Assembly: GCA_012295275.1 (NCBI GenBank)
Contig: CM022666.1
Coordinates: forward strand, 6,438,839-6,500,838
Source of the DNA: Chrysomallon squamiferum
Lineage: Eukaryota; Mollusca; Gastropoda; Neomphalida; Peltospiridae
Length of the DNA stretch: 62,000 bases
Reading direction: 5' to 3'
Positions 40,545 through 53,445 of the stretch are shown here, in pieces (within the stretch, counting starts at the first letter, position 1; each line of letters starts with the position of its first letter). The notes under the pieces are model-generated. The model had not been told where the DNA came from, ran no database searches, and saw only the letters and a list, made by a program, of their open reading frames with translations. The position numbers were made by a program, and so were the translations under genes.

Positions 40545-42809
40545 TAATAATAATAATAACAACAGTAACTGTAGTAGTAATAGTAATAACAATAATAATG
40601 GTAATGATGATGAGTATGATGAAAATAAAGATAACAATAATTGTAGTAATAGCAGTAGTAGTAGTAATAAAAAAAAAAAGGAATAATAATGATGATAATA
40701 ATAACAAATTCCACATCAAACAGGCTGTCTAGATTATTTCAAGTCTGAGAACTCTCATGATTTTCAACATTCCTAAAATTTACCATTTTTAATTTCAAAA
40801 TTTATCTTATTAAAAAAAAACATCCAACAAGAAAGGGCAAAAAAAACCCATAGAAAAAGAATAATTACTGAAAACATTATGTATACTATTCCAAATGTAA
40901 CGTCATTCAATAATAAAATTCGTGAAAACACGACCAGTGCCTGGTTTCCACCTAACGTACCTTTTTACCAATCTGTGTTTCTTCAGTACCGATACCAAAG
41001 ATGTCGGTTCTTCTTTCTGCCAGCTGTTTCAAATTGATGTCAATGGCAGAACCTGCAGCATAAACCTCCTCTTGGTCTTTCTTTTCCTCTATAGTTCTCT
41101 GTCGTTCTTCCATCCACTTAGGATTCAGCAAGCCTGGATTATGTGAATTTTATTTTAAAAGTTATAATTTCCGTACAATATTCCAGTACATACTGATTTG
41201 TTAAGCAGATAAATAAATGATTGTTGAAACATACTTTGACACTTTTTTAATGACTGAAATTTGCAACAGTGTTAGTTTGTTAAGAATGTTAATAAAAAAA
41301 ATGAATATTTATTGAATTGTGTCTTAACGCTTTCTGTGATTAATATTTTTAGGTTTATGCATATAATTTTGATAAAATTGAGATGAATGGAAATCCACTG
41401 CATTTTCAAGTACTGACTACTGTTTCTGATTATGAGCAAGAAATTACACACATACACTTTGTCATTAACTGGAAAAACCATATATCACAGGATATACCAG
41501 TCATGTGGTAAGGACTGTTATCTATATCAGTGTATTTCTTTATTATCTATACAACTTGAAATTTGCTATATATTAATGTCACTGACATAACTACATTAGA
41601 AAATTACTAATTATATTTGTCTAATTAATTAACATACCGATTCGCATGTGTTCCTGTACTTTGGCTGCAGGTATTTTTTCACCTGTGATAGGTGAAATCA
41701 TGTACTGATCAGGCATTGTCTCTCCACCAAGAGCATGAGCTGAAATAATAATAATACAAATAGTAGTAGTAGTAACAGTAATAGTAGCAATAATAATGAT
41801 AACAGTAATAAAATAATAGTAATAATAATAATAAATATTAAAAAAAAAAAAAATTGATACAATAATATTCAGGTATTAAAAATTTAGAAATATTTTATCC
41901 CAAAAATAAAAATTGAATTTTAACTGAAGAAATTCATTATCATTATCACCAACAATAATATGGTAGAAACAATATTATTTTACAGAATATTACTTTTAAA
42001 TATATATACGTACATTTAGGATTATAATCCTTTCTAATGATAACCTGATCAGGCGTAGGGGGCAAAGGTGGAGCCTCTGTTGGAGGTGGGGGTGGGGGTG
42101 GAGGTGGGGCAGGTTTTAGCTGATTTGTTTTTGCTGCCTCATCCTCCCCTTCTGAATCTTCCTCCATGTCCTGAAAAAATAAAAAAATAAAAAATAAAAT
42201 AAAATAAAATAATCAAATCAATCAACCAATCAGTCAATTGATAGATAAATTTTAAACATAACAGAACTGCTTATGAAAAAGTTTAGATGCAAATTTTTAA
42301 ACAATTCAGTTCCTGCTATACATGACACTAATATTTAGAGTAAAGTTTATTTCAGGAACATGTCAGGAATAAATAACAAAGTATTATTAAATAACATTAA
42401 TAAAAAAAAACAAAAAAGAAAGAAAGGTTAAATAATAATGATAATGATGTTTATGTCAGTGGTCACAGAGAATACAAAATGGAGAAAAAGAAGCAAAATT
42501 GGATAAAACAGTTGTTACTGGTTTACTAATGTGTATTTTTAAATGAGAACACGACCAACAAATTTATTTGTGATACTCACTTCAATCTGTGTTTCTGGAA
42601 CATGTATAGGAGGAGCTGGCATAGGAGTAGGATTAGGTTTCTCAGGCAGAGTCTCCTTCTGCTTATGTTTGTCCTCGTCATCTTCTTCTTCATCGGATTC
42701 CACCTCCATTTCGACCTCTGCTTCAATCTGAACCAGGTCCAAATGATAAAATGTATTTTAAATTTAAATAAAAGTAAACACTATCACACCAGTAGAAAAA
42801 CTAAAACAA

Positions 42810-42861
<52 letters not shown>

Positions 42862-45800
42862 AATAAATGAAATAAAAATTTAAAAATAAAAAGGAATAAT
42901 TTAATAAAATCGATGAGGGTTAAGAAAAGAGTTAAACAGACTATAAAATCAACTCCACTAATTTTGCACATATTTTTCTTTTCTTATTCTGACCAAGGTC
43001 AGAGTATTAAATCAGTACTAAACTTTAAAAGTATTAAGGATGTATTTAAATAAAGTTGTATTAGATACCAGTTTGGTGTGGACTTTTTAATAAGTTTATT
43101 TCTAAAACAGACAAATGATGAGAAACTAAATCTAAATTATGATCAATGCTGCAAATATTTATCTTTCACTGTTTGTGCATAAAAAATATACATTATCCTA
43201 AGCTTTTATCAGTCATCACCTATTAACTAGTACAAGATCACAAAAAGCATTTTTCAACAGTATAATGTTGCTTTTGATAATCTACACGTTAGAAAAACTA
43301 ATGAGTTGTTAAATAAAAACATTTACAATTCTTGATTTACTTTTGAAAAGGTTACCAATAATTGTCAATAAATAAAATAGAGGAACGTAATATTAAATTA
43401 TCAATAAATAATATAGAGGAATGTAATATTAAATTACCTCTCCTCTTTCGTATCTTTCCTGCTGAAGAGCTCTTGCACCAACTTCATCGGGATTGGTTGG
43501 AGGGGGGAGATTTCCTGAAAAAAAAAAAAAGAGGAAGAATTACAAATGATTCAGAATAAAATATATTTATTACTCTAATTTTGATAATTATAATATTTAT
43601 TTTATTAAAAGTTATCAAATATGTATTATTTAAAACTTTTAAACTAAAGGATTATTTGAAAGAAAGATTCTGGGTCTTGTTTTGTTTTTTTAAATATATT
43701 AATAATTAAAAATTACATGAAATAAAAATGATAAATGGTGGTCACAAAATAGACAAATAGAAAATTATAAAAAAAGAAAGAAAAAATAACCTCCAAAAAC
43801 AATGCAAATACATCATTTGCTTACCTTTTATATTTATATTTATAAATTTTAATTTTTTTTCTTACCTCCTTCATTGGGTTGGAAGTCTACTGTCTCTACT
43901 ACAACAAAGTCATGCCAATCAATCTGTGAATATGCAACTGAAAAAAAATACTTATTTTTAGTAACAAAGTAGTTAAATGCAAAACTCGAGATATAACTAA
44001 TTTATATACTTCTGTGTGGTAATAAAAAAAGTTACCTTTTATTGGTTGGTAAATATTTTTTATGTAATTAGAATCAGTTCCTGGTCATAAAAACGTTTTT
44101 ATACAAAATCCACACAGCATTCTATTATAATTATCTTAAAACAATAAATAAATAAATAAATAAAATTTAAAAATTTAAATAGTTATTCTGACATAAAATG
44201 TTCAAACCTCGTTCTTTCTCAATTTTTTCTTCTTCCTTTCTTTTTTCCCGATCTTGGTATTTTGCCCACTCAACTCTGTATTTCACAGCATCCAGAACCT
44301 ATGAATATACATAGTAAGACAGTAAATAAAAATTAAAGATTTAGAAAATATCAATCAGAAACTGAGATAAAAACAAAAACTTTTTAACTTCTATTTGGAC
44401 ATATGGGTAAGAAACAATTTAATCAAAATAAAGAAGAAAAAAAAAGTATCAGTGTGGTATTTTGGTGATAATTAAGTGTCAAAATTCTGTATATACTCAA
44501 ACAGCCAGAGTAATCAATACTTCACAACCGTATTTCCAGCCTATCAGAAATTACCTCGTGAGGAGAAAAACTCCAGAATCTACGAGTTATCACAGACATT
44601 TAACATATTTATATTTTTAATAAAAAACATTTTGTCAAAAACATATTGCCACTGCAAACAATACTCAGAATAATGTCATACTTTCAGCTATTCCAAAGAG
44701 TAAAAAATGGAGAAAAATTCCAGAATCTATGAATTATGACATACATTTAATACTTTTATTATCAAAGACGTGTTTTACTTTATTATCAATAAAGGTTGGT
44801 ATTGAAGAAAAAACAGCAGATTACAGGCCTTATTATTATTTTTTTGTCATTTTGTTTTAGTAATTAATCTAAAGACAACCAACCATTCACATGGAGGTAT
44901 GTAAAAGAAAATTATATTACTTTTTTCAGACACTAAAGAAGCATTTTATATTTTAATTTTCTCAATTTATTTTATAATGTTAAAGACTTTGACTAACTTC
45001 TTTGTGTGATTCTGCTTCTCTCTTCAACTTTTCTCTCATGTTCTTTGGTGGAATCAGAATCTGAAATAACATTAACAACATTTAAAACATCATATTAAAA
45101 ACAGTGAAATAAAAATTTAAAAATAACCAAAACTGTTGTAAATATTTAGAAATGTTAATAAACTACATGATCTTTTGTCTGCAAGATATTATTTATGTAT
45201 AAAATAACAATTTGTTTTTTAAAAATTTCCATTCCAAATGATAGAAATACTTGTTTAATTTTGTTTTTGTTTTTATTAATGAAACTTACATATCAGACAT
45301 ATTATAAAGACAGATCAAATAAAGCAAAATAATTATACAGTTAAAGAAATAAATTAAAAAAATGAAAAAAATATCTGAATATACAAGAACAAATATAAAA
45401 TTTTGTTAATACAGTAATTTGAATTATGCATGTACATCCATCTAGTATTAGACCATTAAAACATTATTACTTTAAGAAAATGTCTTAACTATTTACTTAT
45501 CTTATGAAAAGTTATTATTTTGTTGATTTTTATGAGTTCTCCATTATTATTATTATTTTTTTTTTTTATCAAGTTACTGAATTTATGAATTCACTGGAAT
45601 TATATTTAGCTGAATTTTGGCCAGACTTTCTTTTAAAACAATGTCATTCTTATTTTTTACAATATATATGCAATGCCATCTAAGGAAATTTCTTAATAAA
45701 CAAAGGTTTTGCTTCTATACCTTAGTGTACTGTTCCACTAGTTTAGTGAAGTAGCTGAACAGGCTATGTTGAGGCCTCAAAAAGTCAAAGAGATAGTTTC

Positions 45801-47806
45801 GCTGTTCTCTTTGCATAACTGTTGTCAGAAACTGACGTCCGTTTCGAGCGACAAACTGTGCTGTCAGTTTGACTATATCCCTGAAATAAAAGAAGACATT
45901 TTCATTTACAGATATTTATTTTGAATGCAGTCCATCTAGAAATAATGTAACATTTCAAGTTTTTCCTTTAAGATTAAGAATTAAAATGTACAGACTGCTA
46001 CTAAATGGATGTTTGTGTAGAACATAATATTCAGCTTAACTTGCCATTAAGATTTCTTTTATGAATAAATTATTAATGATCGTTTTTAACTATTAACCTC
46101 TGCATACACTCTGATACTGCATGTGACCATGTCACTGAGATTTGTATTTTTATTTCAGTAAAACTACAGTTTTCATAATTAACAATGTTATTATAAACAC
46201 CTGAAAATGTAGCAAAGTAATTATAATAAATCATTTTTATCCTTTTTTTCTCTTTATTATTATTATTATATCGGTCTTACATAAATTATTTTTCTTTTTC
46301 TGTTATTCTTATAGTTATAAAAAAATTCTTTAAATTTTGTAAACACAGCAATAAAAATACTAACAAATCATATGCAGATATTGATGGTGGGTCAGCCACA
46401 AATTCAAATTCTGGGGGTGGATCCTTAGGGACAAAAGTCTCTGCTATTTTACTTTGTTCCTGTTGAGCCTTAACTGAAGACAGAAATCCAACCTAAATAA
46501 AAAAAAAAAAAAAGTACAAATAATAAAGAAAAATAACAACTTTGTTTTTATTTCAAGTCAATATAAAGTAATAATTTATTTCAACTATATAGATTAAATT
46601 CATATAAATGAATAAAACAGTTAAAACAGACATTGAACAGGCAATGTTATTAATAAATTACTAGTTAAAAATTACTACACAACTTAGAATTTAAGATAAT
46701 TATTATATGTTAATCTTAATGTTGACATTTTTTTCACAGTATTTGGCTTCTAAAAATAAATCTCTTACCTTTTCCTTTTTAATCTATTTAAATTTACTGA
46801 TCAAAGTCAGCTGACAATTCCACTAAAAAAAATTAATAACATTTTGACATAACAAACTTTTTGGAACAAAAATAATCAGTAAGACAGAAATACCTTTGGA
46901 GCTTGTGGTTCTTGACCTGTTGAAAAGGAAAAAAAAAAAAACAATTATTACTCTGACAGTAAAGACATTCAACATCAATAAAATGATTCTTTCATGTATG
47001 AAGTACAATGAAATTTAATAAAATATAAATTTTTTGTTGTCTGTCATATATATTATAAATTAATAAACATTCAAGGGCAATTATATATATATATATATTA
47101 TTATATAACATCATACATAAATTATATATATAACCTGAAAGAATGCTAAAAAAAAATGGTATTTTTACAGATTGTTTGTATGGGGTTCTTTTTGGTCAAT
47201 ATACTGACCTTTGCCCTCTTTAAACTCTTTGACTTTATGTTGGTAGTAAGCATGATAGGCATCTGTTGGAGTCAGAAAGTTGAATTTGGTATTGTTCACT
47301 TCATTTTGACGAATACGATTCTCAAACTCTGGTCCATTTCTGGCTACAAAACTAGCAGTTTTGTCAACAATATCTAGCAGGGTTAAAGACACATAAAGTA
47401 TGCATGCAGGATCTTATTCGTAATAAAAATTTGCTTTTATTTCTTTTCTGCCTTACCTGTATTTTGTAAATTTATTATATTTCAGAGAAAGTCTCAGAAA
47501 CAAAAGCGACAAGATGAATTTGCAAGTTTATTAAATAAACTTAATATTTTTAAAGCATTTATTTCAACATCCAATTACTAGTCATTTAGACTTTTTAGGT
47601 TAATGAGACCAAAGTAATGGAAAATCTAGTTATCAATGTAAACTTTATTTAGTTTATATAATTCTGATTTTATGAACGCCGACTTTTGAATCAAGGATAC
47701 TTCTTACTTCAGGAGGAGGATATATAATGCCTATTACAGGCTTAGTGAATGTTTCTTCAGGTGGCGCTTCTTCGATGGAAGGTCTCTGCACGTCTATAGA
47801 CGGCAT
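37672..47806 (-). CDS. SF3A1: Splicing factor 3A subunit 1 (SF3A1), 19 coding exons
   Basis: Exons, 5' to 3' on the minus strand: 47806-47701, 47373-47209, 46916-46894, 46492-46365, 45880-45721, 45060-44998, 44298-44208, 43937-43866, 43514-43438, 42727-42581, 42170-42014, 41739-41638, 41133-40961, 40503-40361, 40003-39729, 39350-39121, 38615-38514, 38114-38043, 37773-37672. All join in phase: 2,388 nt, 795 aa (human 793). SF3a subunit of the U2 snRNP, needed for branch-site recognition. Seen: SURP1 (about 37-90, IVDKTASFVARNGPEFENRI), SURP2 (about 141-194, KLTAQFVARNGRQFL), acidic linker (296-344), PPTPDQVIIRKDYNPK, QEHMRIGLLNPKW, a Pro-rich/Gly segment (536-690), NLS-like TKKTKTED, and a ubiquitin-like domain ending RGGRKK, which in human binds U1 stem-loop 4. 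Exon 3 is only 23 nt. Intron 1 looks U12-type. The exon 16 donor GTTTTT is weak. Confidence 0.95.
38877..38957. repeat. (ATAC)n tetranucleotide array in SF3A1 intron 16
   Basis: About 19 near-perfect ATAC repeats flanked by ATAA/AAAT variants, between exons 17 and 16 of the minus-strand gene. Confidence 0.95.
40515..40702. repeat. Mixed trinucleotide array (AAT/AAC/AGT/GAT) in SF3A1 intron 13
   Basis: AAT, AAC, GTA and ATG trinucleotides alternate over about 190 bases immediately upstream of the exon 14 acceptor on the minus strand. Frames through it are open on both strands, which is a repeat artefact. Confidence 0.9.
42810..42856. repeat. (AAT)n microsatellite in SF3A1 intron 9
   Basis: About 15 uninterrupted AAT repeats. 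Confidence 0.95.
47374..47700 (-). other. U12-type (minor spliceosome) intron 1 of SF3A1
   Basis: On the minus strand the intron starts GTATCCTTGA, fitting the U12 5' splice-site consensus (GTATCCTTT) and unlike the GTAAGT-type donors elsewhere in this gene. It ends TCTTTAACCCTGCTAG, where TCTTTAACC fits the U12 branch-site consensus (TTCCTTAAC) at about 10-12 bases from the AG. Using these sites gives PPPEVR-NIVDK across the junction, the conserved family sequence. Confidence 0.75.
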
Positions 47807-48131
47807 TTTGCTACTACGATCTTACTTCTATCCCGTTAACTTGTAAACTTAAAAGATTTGTTTTTTCCCAAAATCGAACAAAAAATATGGAGGACAGAAG
47901 GGAAATAACTCTGTTCTTAAAATGGTAACGAAAGAGTTTTTGGAAATCGAGACATATTATAATGTGAATCTCGCGAGAACTGGACCTCACTATTTTTGTT
48001 TACCTGCTGCTTGGATCCGCGATGTCTGATGTATCACACTGATATTCGTTTTGTGTTTCACGCTGTTCATGCATTGTCTTTTGCTAACATTTTAATACGT
48101 CTTTTATTGCTAGTACCTTGCAAATTATAAA
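47807..48131. promoter_or_regulatory. Bidirectional promoter between SF3A1 and ZBBX
   Basis: The SF3A1 start codon on the minus strand and the end of the ZBBX 5' non-coding exon on the plus strand are only about 325 bases apart. CpG content is higher than in surrounding DNA. No TATA box is obvious. It contains a perfect TCTCGCGAGA palindrome and a TGTTTAC forkhead-type motif (47,997-48,003) on the ZBBX side. Confidence 0.6.
47969..47978. promoter_or_regulatory. TCTCGCGAGA palindrome (BANP-type promoter element)
   Basis: This is an exact match to the 10-bp CGCG element found in vertebrate CpG-island promoters and bound by BANP, placed 163 bases upstream of the SF3A1 start. The role in this organism is inferred. 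Confidence 0.6.
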
Positions 48132-48132
48132 G
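48000..48132 (+). other. ZBBX: Putative ZBBX 5' non-coding exon (donor at 48,133)
   Basis: The AAAG|GTGAGT donor at 48,132/48,133 pairs with the CAACAG acceptor at 48,406, which precedes the start-codon exon (48,407-48,493). The left edge is a guess because the transcription start is not visible. Confidence 0.5.
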
Positions 48133-48353
48133 GTGAGTTCATATATTAAAAAATATTATTTTTCATTTCTTCATTATCAAGAGACAGATACACTGACTGT
48201 AACTTTTAAGTGTAAAGTAAACTCAAAATTAATGAAAATATAATTATTATTAGTTCCTTCATTCCGGTTATTGAGCTGAATACATTTTATTATTATTACT
48301 ATTATTATTTTGTGTATGGTTTATAGAACATGCATATATATTTTTTTCACTTG

Positions 48354-48384
<31 letters not shown>

Positions 48385-48431
48385 TAAGATTACATATCTT
48401 CAACAGATATTAATACAATAATAGAACCAAA

Positions 48432-49065
48432 ATGTCTGGATTTAATACATCAAGTCGTCGTTCAGAAGATGTTTCTCTGAAATTACGAGCTCAGTGAGTA
48501 TCTTTTTATATAACATTTTCTTTTCACTTTTTTTTTTAAGATTGACCCATGAGATGCATTTTCATGTTTATTTTTTTATATATTATCATATCAAACTGTT
48601 GTTACATATCAAATTGTTGTTACATAGCATATTTATTGAAAATGCATAATTTCAATAAAAAATAAATATAAATTTGTTCCAAAGCATCATTCTTGTACTG
48701 ATGCGTTGTTAAAAGCAAAACCTTTATTTAATAAAATTCAACCTTTAGATCAAATTTGAAACATTTCAGGGATTCTGCAGGCACAGGAAAAGTTAGAGAC
48801 ATCAAAGAAAAGTCAGTGATGTTTAGATTTTGAACTTAAAGTGTGCCATTGGTGTTATATTAAAAACAGCAACTCAAACATTTTTTTTTAATTTTTTTTT
48901 TTTTTTTAATAAATATTAATTAATAAGGAAATATGATAAACTGAGAATGCACTAAAATGGAGAATGAAATTTTCCATGATATTTTCTATTAGTATTGTAT
49001 GTATTTATATGTATGTTGTATGTTTCTCTATGGTGTGTAGGTAGGTATGTACATATGTTTGTGTT

Positions 49066-49096
<31 letters not shown>

Positions 49097-50497
49097 ATGT
49101 ATATGTATTTATGTATTTATGTGTGTGTATATATGTGTGTATATATTTATATGTGTGTGTGTGTGTATTTATGTATGTATATATTTATATGTGTGTGTGT
49201 GTGTGTATGTATATGTAAGTACATGTATGTATTTATATGTGTATGTAAATGAAATGATATAGTAAAATTTCATTCTCTGTGCATACTCTTACTACTCAAT
49301 CATGTATTATTAGCAGAAACTGGTCACTGGTAAACTAATTTTCAAAAACACAAATTGGACGTATATAATTAATCTATTTGTATCATCAATGCTACACTTT
49401 AATGTTCACTAAAAAAATAAAACAATAAATAATAATTTAGGTACTAATGTTTTCATTTAATATTTCTACACAAAATGAAGACAATTGCCTAATAAACAAA
49501 TGCATGTATTTTTGTCATAACTTGTTTTGTTTAAAATGACTAATATAACCATACATATGTTTATGGTGATACCTGTAATTGTTTGCAGATCTGAGTATTT
49601 GTAAGTAATTTTTACATAAATGCTTGCTTATGAAATAAGTGAACCTTTTATTTTCATAAGAAAAAATGTAATTATTAAATTTTTCATCACATTATCTAGT
49701 GAATGTAAAAGAAAATACTTTTTTTTTAAAAATAAATAAATATTTAATGAAGACCTAAATTATAAATTATATTTTCTTTTTTTTTTTTTTTTTTTTTTTG
49801 GCCAAATAAATAAAATTTGATACAAAAAAAAAAAAACATAGTCTATTGTGTACAAAGGAAAGATTACATTTCAAAATTATAATGAATTTATTTTTCTTTT
49901 TCTTTTATTTCATTTAACATTTTATTATTTCTTTTCTTTTTTTTCTTTTTTCTCACCTTGAATCAGTTAATGGTTAGAAAAAATAAAAGAATATAAAAAT
50001 ATAAAATGATTTATAGTTCTATAATGAGAACTATTTTCCACTGGTTTTGACTAATTTGTGTGTAATAATGTAACAGGATTATCACTTATAAGTTGACATT
50101 ATTAAACTTGACCCCAAGTTAGCCATTTAAATAATGCATGCGCATACATACATATTATGTTTAGTATTGCACTGTTTGATGGCATAATAGCATTATACGA
50201 TTTTCATTATGCATGTTGTCACCTTTTCTTTCTGAAATTCTTTCTTGTTTCATAAAAATAATATAGATTTAAGTACTTAATTTTAAGCATGTAGAGACAC
50301 TTTTTTGTACAGAATGCCTGGCATCTTCAAATGTGTGAACTGCACTGGTATCTGTTATATTTTAATATTCCTGTGACCATTACTTTCATCACTATTTATG
50401 TTAAAATCCAGTAATTTTATTTTGAAAAATATATATATTAGCTATCCATTCTTTGTTTAAATTACTCTTGTCTTAAAATTACTTGATTCATTTTAAC

Positions 50498-50566
<69 letters not shown>

Positions 50567-51019
50567 GATTTAATTAATTAATTAATTATAAAATTTGTTT
50601 AATTTTCATCTTATTTTTATTTGGTATATAAAACTGTTTGTTAGAAAGCAAAACATACAGTTAATTTTCATAAAACACAAGCTTATTTATTTATTTATTA
50701 TTTAAAAAGGAAGCAAACATATGTTCCAGGGAAAAAAAAAAATATATATATATATATATATATTATTGTTTTTAGTTATTATTAGGATTATCAAAGTTTG
50801 TTTATTATGTAATTTACTTTAGAAATTTACGGAATGCCAAAAACCAAACTAAAAGGTTAGAAGAGGAAAACATAAAAATGGAAGAACGTCTAAGAGAACT
50901 CAAACTAGCAATGAGCAGAGAGAAAGAAGAAAGAGAGTAAGTTAAAATCTTTTGCTTGTTTTTAAATTTAATTTAATTAAAAATGAATAAATATTTAATG
51001 ATTTTATTAATTATTATTG

Positions 51020-51063
<44 letters not shown>

Positions 51064-53395
51064 ATTAATTTTTAATGAAATTCAAATTTATGAATATATA
51101 TATATATATATTTTAAAATTTTAAATCCAGAACTCACAAAAAAATAGTTAAAAATTGTCAATTAATTCCTTAGAAAACTGCACAATTATTATTGTCATAA
51201 TTTTGAATTATATAAATACAGTTTAAAATGTAACATTTAAAGATATCTGTATTGATACCGTTTTACCACATTTTATAAAACTTATTTTTTTTCGAACACA
51301 ATAAATAACTTTATTATCATAAATTGTATTTTATATAAATATTTAAATTTTGAGGTAGATATTTAAATATTTTACAGGAAGAAAGGTGGAGGCTTCTGGT
51401 CTAAGGGACAAACTGGTGTGCTAAGCAACTATGCTGGGGAAGTTTTGGAAAAGTCAAAGTCCAGAGTATGATTTTATGACTGAGTGTTCTGTTTTGCTTT
51501 TAATATATAATTAAAACATGAAAGTCTCTGCTTTGTTTCTCTAGCTGTTTCTTTCCTAAATACTGATAACAGTTATTTTTAATCAGAATTCAGTCAGTTT
51601 ATCATCATATGGAAATAAAACTTTAATCTCAGATGAAAAATAAAAGATACTGGTGTTTTTCTAGAACTTGAAACTAAAATGAGAAGTATATTATAATATT
51701 TATAATATAAAAGGGTAACTTTAGTTATTATTTTACAACTGAAAGATAAATATAAATCTGTTTGAATAGTTTGAAATTTTGGTATTTTATTTGTCGGAGT
51801 ATTAAATTTTATAAGTAATATTTAATTTCAGAAGAAAGAAAAAGGTTTCAAAATTCTCAAGAATGAACCAATAGGTAAATATATAATCTTTAACATTTTG
51901 TTTTTAATTAACTGTCACTACATTTCATTTATTTAATGTGATGCAAATTTTAACAAATAAACAACATGCTATTATAGAGTAAAATTCAGTAATTATTTTA
52001 AATTTGATATTCTTATTTGCATTCATGACCTGAATATATATATGCTATTAGAATGTTACAGAAATAAAATAGTGTATGTTTAATAAAAAAGAACACATTC
52101 TATTAAGATATGAATTAATGTACAGATTATTTTCATCTGTGTATCTCTCTAAATTGTTTTATTTATTTCCTCTTTTTTTTTTCTTTTCTCCTTTCTATAA
52201 TAATTTATGAATATATATGTATACAGAGATTTTAAATCTCATAATAACAGAAGTGATAATTAAATATTTAAAATTTAAATGTTTTTTCGTTATTAGTTTT
52301 GATGTTGGTATTCTATTTTATTCTATTCTATTCTATGTATTACATTATTTTATATATTTTATTTTATTTTATTTTTTTATTTTTTATTTTTTTATTTTTT
52401 ATTTTTTATTTTTTTATTTAATATTTTATTTGAACTGAATTTTACGTTTCATATTTATTTATTTACTTACTTGTTTATTCTAGTTCTGCCAGAACGAAGC
52501 AGTGAGCCTGGGACATTAAAGTATATTGCTCAGAGACCACTCAATGGCAAAGAAAACAAACCAAAAGGTTTGAAGTGTGGCCAGTGCGAAGAACGAAGTG
52601 CATCACTGGTAATTTACATTAAAACTATTTAATAAATATATATGAATAAATGTTAGTAATATATATATACTCCGTATTTAAGAATTTATCTTGCCTTGAT
52701 TACTTGCTATCTCAAATTTTTATTCCACACAAAAACTGATGAATTTAAATCATAAATATTCCATTTCGTATTTTAATGCATCTTGGTATATAGACTGAAC
52801 TTTATCATTTATGTCTACACATTTTCATGCAGAGTGAATCTTTAGATTTTGTGGCTGTTGTACCCTTTGGTACTGTGCTTCCTGAAGTATGTGATACTGC
52901 AGTTACTCATATCTTTCATTCAGTGTTCACTGAAAGTTACATTTTTAACAGTTTTTTGAAATAACTAGAAAGAAATTAGTGGGTTGCATTGTGGATGTAG
53001 AAACATTCTTAAGGGGTCTGTGTTAAAAATTCATGGAATCACTTGTTAATGCATTGCTGGTTACACGCTCTGTTTATATTTGTTCCTGTTTGTCAAGACT
53101 TGAAAAGATGTGTTGTTATTAGATACATGAAAATGTTTTGTAAGATAATGAAAAAAAAGAAAAAAGAGTCTACTAATAAAACATTTTATGTTATTTAAAA
53201 TGTTACAGTTGTGTATCTCTGACAGTAATAATAAAAAATACCAGTCATAGAAAATCCATACCAAGACTGTTAGTTATATTTATGTATGCAGACACAAACA
53301 CACAAACTACTCATACACTATTCATACACAGTTTATGCACTCACACATGTACAAGTAAAGTAGAAAGAAGGAAAAATAGATAATAATTTGTTGAG

Positions 53396-53445
<50 letters not shown>

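Noticed and set aside
53061-53264. Minus-strand 67-codon frame inside ZBBX intron 5
   Set aside because: Low-complexity, Phe/Leu-rich translation of AT-rich intron; no supporting signal.
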